Shown: positions 34,153-34,894 of the stretch, in pieces
Numbering within the stretch: position 1 is the first letter of the stretch
Layout of the letters: each line of letters opens with the position of its first letter
Program-made: the position numbers and the translations under genes
Notes under the pieces: generated by a model
Database searches by the model: none
Seen by the model: only the letters and a program-made list of their open reading frames with translations
What the model was told of the DNA's origin: nothing
Source: Desulfobacteraceae bacterium
GTDB taxonomy: Bacteria; Desulfobacterota; Desulfobacteria; Desulfobacterales; Desulfobacteraceae
Length of the DNA stretch: 34,894 nt
Direction of reading: 5' to 3'
Assembly (NCBI GenBank): GCA_011390435.1
Contig: JAABSK010000004.1
Span: 1 to 34,894 of the forward strand

Positions 34153-34894
34153 TCAGCGTTTCAAAAACCATTCTTTCAAGCGCCGAAGCCCCTCCTGAGT
34201 TGACACTGCCGGAAAATACCCCAGGTCCTGTTTGGCTCTGGAAATATCAAACCAATGGGATGTGGCAAGCTCTTTTGCCGCAAACCGGGTGATGGGCGGT
34301 TCTTTTTGAATGTTAAACAATTTGTATATCCCTTCAAAAACCGCTCCGGCAAGATATGCGGTTCGACCTGAAACATGGCCTTTAATCGGACCGTGTCCGG
34401 CTGCCTCCAGAAAGGCATTGGCCAGATCCCACTTGGATATGGGATCGTCCTGACTGATAAAATACACATTGCCGCTCAATTCCGGATTTTCCCTTAATTT
34501 CTCCGAAGCCAGAATGTGGGCATCAGCTGCATTGTCAACATAGATGGTGTCCACCAGATCGTCTTTTCTGCCCACCTGCCTGAGTCTGCCGGCCCGCTGA
34601 ACAATGCCCGGAACAATGTGGTTGTCTTCTGGCCCCCAGATCAGATGCGGCCTGAGAATAATTGTTGGAAGTCCTTTTTCCGCCGCAGACCTCACCATTT
34701 TTTCAGCCATCGCCTTGGTTTCAGGATATGGGGCCAGATATTTTTCTGGATATGGCACATCTTCATTCACCCCTTCCATATCAAACTGATCAAACACAAC
34801 GCTGGGAGAACTGGTATAAACCAGCTGTTTTACATCATTTTCATGACAGGCCTCAATCACATTCCGGGTTCCGGTCACATTGGTCTGGAAAAAC
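34153..34894 (-). CDS. oleD: OleD-like NAD(P)-dependent reductase (SDR), N-terminus missing
   Basis: The last 247 codons of an extended short-chain dehydrogenase run off the right edge; the Rossmann N-terminus is not in view. Visible marks are TSSPSVVFD, the catalytic YPETK (YxxxK) and ILRPHLIWGPEDN, with VDTIYVDNAADAH and a C-terminus like that of OleD, which reduces 2-alkyl-3-ketoalkanoic acids in olefinic hydrocarbon synthesis. Members of the 3-beta-HSD/NSDHL class are the alternative. No GTG or ATG at 34878 is needed, since the frame is open to the edge. The stop is seven bases from the end of the HDOD gene on the other strand. Confidence 0.75.
   Translation of the reverse strand, partial: FFQTNVTGTRNVIEACHENDVKQLVYTSSPSVVFDQFDMEGVNEDVPYPEKYLAPYPETKAMAEKMVRSAAEKGLPTIILRPHLIWGPEDNHIVPGIVQRAGRLRQVGRKDDLVDTIYVDNAADAHILASEKLRENPELSGNVYFISQDDPISKWDLANAFLEAAGHGPIKGHVSGRTAYLAGAVFEGIYKLFNIQKEPPITRFAAKELATSHWFDISRAKQDLGYFPAVSTQEGLRRLKEWFLKR

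Overview
The window looks like a chromosomal segment from a mesophilic, anaerobic, Gram-negative bacterium, most likely a sulfate-reducing member of the Desulfobacterota (Desulfobacteraceae-like). This rests on the mix of families: a DUF3683-type FAD/Fe-S dehydrogenase, a free-standing NifU-N scaffold, an OleD-like reductase, GAF plus sigma54 activators and many TTGACA-type promoters in AT-rich gaps. It also rests on general protein flavour. No 16S gene or marker search was available, so the assignment is an inference. I see no tRNA, rRNA, IS element, prophage or CRISPR array; nearly all of it reads as core or near-core chromosome.

Layout. 1-1017 (minus): the 5' part of an exported protein gene behind a sigma54-like promoter, and a PilZ (c-di-GMP) protein. 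1106-4737 (minus): an OmpR-type regulator, a sensor kinase and a Do-type periplasmic protease, read as an envelope-stress unit and closed by a hairpin terminator. 4916-6969 (plus): a small membrane protein and the ABC-F ATPase Uup. 6991-15821 (minus): prfC, serC, serA, a 1200-aa FAD/Fe-S dehydrogenase, rsmE and a 55-aa protein, with several zero- or one-base junctions. 15980-17783 (minus): a GAF-AAA-Fis sigma54 activator and a small membrane protein. 18018-19211 (plus): a NifU-like scaffold and a lipoprotein. 19194-22503 (minus): arsR-arsC-nudix-M48/TPR protease, with a second arsR divergent at 22680. 23037-23759 (minus): a hemolysin-III-like membrane protein. 24099-26654 (plus): macro domain protein, argC and an M23 peptidase. 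26797-32602 (plus): secA, clpS, clpA, aat. 32713-34145 (plus): an FxsA-like protein and an HDOD protein behind a leader that can hide its ribosome binding site. 34153-end (minus): a partial OleD-like reductase.

How the genes may work together. clpS-clpA-aat places the N-degron writer, the adaptor and the unfoldase in one unit. serC-serA-dehydrogenase fits coupling of 3-phosphoglycerate oxidation to D-2-hydroxyglutarate turnover. The two-component pair probably controls the adjacent protease. The arsenate reductase unit has no efflux pump in view and instead continues into an ADP-ribose-type Nudix hydrolase and a membrane M48 protease.

The most interesting non-coding signals are two -24/-12 promoter candidates that share an 11-base core (upstream of the exported protein and of the macro domain gene), the back-to-back promoters between the two arsR genes, and the 13-bp long-range pairing over the HDOD start. 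No single large new system stands out. The regulatory observations and the serA/dehydrogenase and ars/Nudix/M48 linkages are the best leads.
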